This document shows positions 59,465-64,000 of a DNA stretch of 64,000 nt, piece after piece. The DNA comes from Zoroaster sp. YZ-2022 (lineage: Eukaryota; Echinodermata; Asteroidea; Forcipulatida; Zoroasteridae): positions 2,260,992 to 2,324,991 of the forward strand of contig CM055816.1 in NCBI GenBank assembly GCA_029582265.1, in the 5' to 3' direction. Position 1 is the stretch's first letter, and each line of letters opens with the position of its first letter. A model generated the notes under the pieces. It saw only the letters and a list, made by a program, of their open reading frames with translations. It was not told the DNA's origin and did no database searches. A program made the position numbers and the translations under genes.

Positions 59465-60340
59465 ACCGTAAGTTCTGTTATTTAATCTATTATGTATTTT
59501 TATGATTATCTATTTTTATCATCTATTATCTATTTTTATCATTATCTATTTTTATCATTATCTATTTTTATCATTATCTATTTTTATCATTATCTATTTT
59601 ATCATTATCTATTTTATCATTATCTATTTTTATCATTATCTATTTTATCATTATCTATTTTTATCATTATCTATTTTTATCATTATCTATTTTTCATCAT
59701 TATCTATTTTTATCATTATCTATTTTATCATTATCTATTTTTATCATTATCTATTTTTTATCATTATCTATTTTTATCATTATCTATTTTTATCATCTAT
59801 TATCTATTTTATCATTATCTATTTTTATCATTATCTATTTTTATCATTATCTATTTTTATCATTATCTATTTTTATCTTCTATTATCTATTTTTATAATC
59901 TATTTTCTATTTTTATCATCTATTATCTATTTGTATCATCTATTATCTATTTGTATCATCTATTATCTATTTTATCATCTATTTGTATCATCTATTATCT
60001 ATTTTTATCATCTATTTTTATCATCTATTATCTATTTTATCATCTATTTTATCATCTATTATCTATTTTTATCATCTATTTTTATCATCTATTTATATCA
60101 TCTATTATCTATTTTGATCATCTATTTTATCATCTATTATCTATTTTGATCATCTATTTTATCATCTATTATCTATTTTGATCATCTATTTTTATCATCT
60201 ATTATCTATTTTATCATCTATTTTTATTATCTATTATCTATTTTTATTATCTATTTTTATTATCTATTATCTATTTTTATTATCTATTTTATTATCTATT
60301 TTTATTATCTATTTTATTATCTATTTTTTATTTTATTTTT
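59465..60340. repeat. AT-rich microsatellite (reverse-complement copy)
   Basis: tatttttatcatta/tctattatc units, reverse complement of about 17530-18424. Unit counts differ from the left copy. Long frames on it are artefacts. Confidence 0.97.
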
Positions 60341-63300
60341 TTTCGTGAAAGTGGAGTTTAAAACTCCATTTATTCAACAATCATATACATACATTCATTA
60401 CAACACACACCATGTTACGTTAAATAAATATACATATGTACAAAATAAAATTAACTACAGTAAGGTGTAGTAAAATAATGGTGTCTAATTATACAACAAG
60501 GAACATAATCATGAACACTAAATATCAAATAATCATGGACGGAAAATAGATACGGAAACGAAGGCTCATGCACCCCGAATGACAAACGATGATAAAACAA
60601 ATCATGCAAAATCAATCAATATATAAATAATACACAACAAAGAACATAAATCATGAACACTAAATATCGAATAATCATGTCGGAAAATACAAATAAATAT
60701 GGAAAAGGCTCATGCAAATGAATGACAAACAGGGTGATAAACAAGTCATGCAAATTCAATCAATCAATTAATTAATCAATCAATATATAAATAATATAAT
60801 AATAATAATAAAGTAAACTATTTAGAAACGAACACTCATCAGGTTATCCTAAAAAACAAAATATATACAAACGAAGTGAGATATAAATTCTCAAATCATA
60901 CAAAGTAAATGCAAAACAATCTATCAAATTAGACACATGCATAGTAAATAACAATAGCAGTAGTACATTAATTAAATTAAATTAACAATAAAACAATTAA
61001 CAATTATTCAAATATTAGCACACACAAAGGAATCATGGAAATCCAGAAATATAAACAATATTAGCAAACAAAATTCAAAATCAGAATCCAAGTTAGAAAC
61101 AGAATTCTCAGGTTATCGCCTTCGAAGAAACAAAGGGCAGAATTTCTATTATAAATGAAACGGAAAACATTATCAGGTAATCGCAACTTTCCAAAAGAAT
61201 AAATTTCCTCAAACTACATTTGGTACATGCGAAGAATATCCAGGTTATAACTATTGCTTGATCGATAAGTTTACATCTGATTTTCCAAATGGTTCTGTGA
61301 AGTCTACTAATAAGTAATAAACAAATATCCTTTTCAAACCCACCCCAAAATTCTGCAAATATCCGATAGGGTAAAAGTCATATCTTTGTTATATTTCTTT
61401 ATGATATTCTCGACAAAAAACCAGGCATTCGTATGTTTAGTGCAATTAATAAATAGGTAGTGTTCGATGGTTTCTTTACTAGCTTTGCACAAGAGACAGA
61501 GATTATCGTCAGTAATTCCCATTTTCAAGTTTGTCTTTGGTCGGCAGTATCCTATGTTTCAGTTTAAACTTCATTACGTCCTTGTCCCAGACATCCATAA
61601 ATTGTATTTGTTCTGTAACCAGACTTGATTCCCAATTAATATTACTAACTTTAAGAAAAACTCCACTCTTCTTGAGCAGTGGGCGTGATTAGATTTCTGC
61701 TGATCAGAATATTATAGATAACCCTTCACATTTATATTGGTTAAATCAATACACAGTATCTTTATTATTAAAGGTAACCTTATTCAAAAAGAGTGGTTTG
61801 GTATCCTTCTCTGGATTCATTTATATAATCTTTTTTAATAAGTTTCTGTTTTAAGCTCGCCATAATGCGGCCAAGGCATTTACGGGCAAAATAGCACGAA
61901 TCAGCAATTTTCTTGAAAGAAAACAACTGCCATCTTGGGTAATCTCTTAAGGTGGATAATCGAGGTTTCAAAATTTTTGGAGTCTAGGGCTTTTTCTTGG
62001 TTGCCAGTAATAATCGTGTTGTTCCAGGAATTAAGTTACCACGTTTCATTGACGCACGAGAAAAAGTATCAATAATAGCTCTCAGGATTTTTAAAATTTC
62101 ATACAATAAGATCTTTATAGTAAGGCTGGGCCGGCCGTGGGACAATAATTTTGGGGGAATTGAAAACGCAATTGTCCAGTCAAAGTTGGCTTTTCACCAC
62201 TGGCTCAAGGAAATACAATAATTCTAAAACAAGGGTTTCCATTATACCGGAACTTTCGCGAAATTTACGTAGAGTATTAATTTTCAAAGCTTGTGTAATT
62301 TACATTTGACGTCAATAACGCCGGTACCTCCGTTTCTTCAGGGGGCCCTGCAAATAACACTCTTTTGATCTTATCGGGTTTTCCGTTCCAAAAAACGACC
62401 ACTTAATTTTCTCCATTTTTCGAGATATACACTTCAGGACAATCAAAAACCGAACCAAAATATGAGAGTCGTCCAGCTCTAAAAACTATTAATAACTATA
62501 GAACTTACCTTTCAAGGTAAGATCCTAGTTTTCCATATATTGAGAGAGTTTTTTCCATTTTACTAAATCCCTAGGTTCCCCAGTTTTCTAGCCGAGATTA
62601 TCATCATTCCCGAAATAAATTCCCAATATTTATAAGGTGATCATTGACCCACGAGAAACCCCCAAGCTTATTCTTTTTCTATCTTCCATTTCCCCAACCA
62701 TAACCCCTGAGATTTCCCTCACATTAATTTGTAGACCCAGACCCCCCACTATAAAACAGTAAAAACTTCGTCCAAAAACATTAAAAATCATTATCATTAG
62801 TAAGAAAAATCGTAGTGTCGTCGGCGTGCTGTGCTGATTAAATTAAAATCTGACCTTACTATCTGGAGAGAAACAAACCTTTGAGATTATTATTATTTGA
62901 TCTGGATCAGACAAGCCAACCCTTCAAAGCACAAATTGTATACAGCAAGGGAGAAAGGGGACATCCCGCCTAATTCCCCCGGGGTCACCTGAAGGTTTTC
63001 AAGAAAAAATTGTTAATTATAATAGAACTGCTCGTTACCATAGGGTTCGCACCCACCTAATAGCCCATTTGGAATTCCCATTTTATTCATAATACAAACA
63101 TGTAAACCCACTCATCCTATCAAATGCCTTTTTTCCTGTTCAATACTAGTATGAGCCCCCTGTTTCCCCTCGTTGTTGATATAATAAATACCATATCCCT
63201 AAGGGTCACGAATTGTCGTGAATATTTCTTCCGTGACTCCGCAAGATTTGGTCGTCGCCAATAATATAGTATAATTTCTTTAATTTATTAGTTATGACTT

Positions 63301-64000
63301 TTGAAATAATCTTATAATCCACATTTAAAAAGACTAAATTAATTTTAGGTTATTACGCTCTCCCCATTTTTAAAAAATTGCTGGATAAGCGTAATATTCA
63401 TTGAATCAGGGAGACGATCATTTTTTTAAACATCATTAACAATAAAATCAAATTCAATGACTACGAAAAGTTGATAGAATTCGACTGTCAATCCATCCAA
63501 CCAGGGATTTATCTTCATGTGATTAAGGGCAAAGGATAACCGTTTTTCGTCAAGATCTTTTTCGAGATCGTCAATGACGTCATCATCGAAAGAAACGAAG
63601 TTAATATTATCGCTAATAGTGCCATAATTTCATTAGATATCTCTTCGCTCGTGTACAGATTTTCATGTGCGAATTTCCAGTATACTCACACATAGAAAAC
63701 ATGTATCTGCATAAAATTTACCATCACCATCAACTAAATTGGTTAAAATGTTATCGTTATTTCTTTGTTTTTCCATGCGACGAGAAAGAAATTAGTTGGT
63801 TCGTTATTTTATTAATATGACACCTGACCCTAAACTTTTCCAAGTCCTCGAGCTCTGTAAGCTTATTTTATTTTCGATTTCGGAAAGACAATAGATCGGA
63901 ATAGGGGTCGTTGATGAGTCTAGTCAGATTATTTTGAAGTTCATTCTTATATCTTTTTTCATTATATTTTTCGGAACCAAAATTTTAATGATTTCTTTTA
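60341..64000 (-). pseudogene. L1/Tx1-type non-LTR retrotransposon, degraded, 3' end at 60341
   Basis: The minus strand reads into the window from beyond 64000. Recognisable fragments in order: LPDSMNITLIQQF (near 63400, the reverse-transcriptase entry segment), GGMSPFSLAVYNLCFE (near 62960, in place of the usual QGxPLSP...LLFNL), a segment ENxGFVLFC...GELKTE (61900), FKLKHRILPTKDKL (61540) and the terminal knuckle CLLCKASKETIEHYLFINC (about 61430-61500, C-x2-C-x7-H-x5-C). Frames are broken throughout and the catalytic box is not recoverable by eye. The 3' UTR runs to about 60341 and abuts the microsatellite. Confidence 0.65.

Larger units (their letters stand above)
42375..60335 (-). repeat. 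Right arm of the giant inverted repeat
   Basis: Reverse complement of 17530-37515 in the same element order. Length about 18.0 kb versus 20.0 kb on the left, the difference being mostly the 2.0-kb absence at 47283/47284. Substitutions and 1-3 bp indels are scattered throughout. Confidence 0.95.

Overview
The window is animal nuclear DNA, almost certainly from a marine invertebrate: intron-bounded EGF-like exons, an NXPE-family exon, no operons, and a dense mix of non-LTR, LTR, Penelope-like, Harbinger, Tc1 and Helitron-like elements. The NXPE and short 'CALxC' EGF exons, together with CR1/L2-type elements carrying a 2A-like N-terminus, fit an invertebrate deuterostome (cephalochordate, hemichordate or echinoderm), but the species cannot be fixed from sequence alone. 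Two runs of exactly 500 N (10034-10533 and 41875-42374) are placeholder assembly gaps.

Layout: 1-3522 is a 73-bp satellite that resumes at 6093-6428. It is split by an RTE-like retrotransposon (minus strand), itself split by a Harbinger DNA transposon at 3953-5289. 6429-9370 is non-coding apart from two EGF-like exons (7853-7953, 8627-8719) and a third degenerate copy. 9430-10033 is a Ty3/Gypsy gag-protease fragment running into the first gap, followed by the 3' end of an L1/Tx1-type element (to about 12124). 12806-13594 is the terminal exon of an NXPE-like gene, the best host coding sequence here. A tRNA-like element (14537) and a broken CR1/Jockey-type element (15200-16950) lead to a 1.47-kb AT-rich microsatellite (16957-18424).

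The dominant structure is a giant inverted repeat. About 17.5-37.5 kb reappears in reverse at 42.4-60.3 kb, around a 4.4-kb spacer plus the second N gap. Both arms carry the same nested transposons in the same order: a TIR-bounded element holding an L2-like retrotransposon; a putative solo LTR with heat-shock elements and a TATA box; a tandem array of an about 1-kb unit with two Pol III-type promoter motifs; a 3.9-kb CR1-superfamily element with endonuclease, reverse transcriptase and a 2A-like motif; a Helitron-like element; and a 0.9-kb foldback element. The arms look nearly identical by eye, share ancestral frameshifts, and differ by small indels and one about 2.0-kb absence in the right arm. 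Either this is a young palindrome or, more likely in my view, the two haplotypes of one locus were joined head-to-head across the gap.

The spacer (37.5-41.9 kb) holds two tandem tRNA-like units, a Penelope-like reverse transcriptase fragment, an inverted repeat enclosing a Tc1-like transposase remnant, a tandem duplication and a second Helitron-like end. Right of the palindrome (60.34-64 kb) lies a degraded L1/Tx1-type element on the minus strand. Nearly every long reading frame belongs to a mobile element and is broken; only the NXPE exon and EGF-like exon 2 look like intact host coding sequence.
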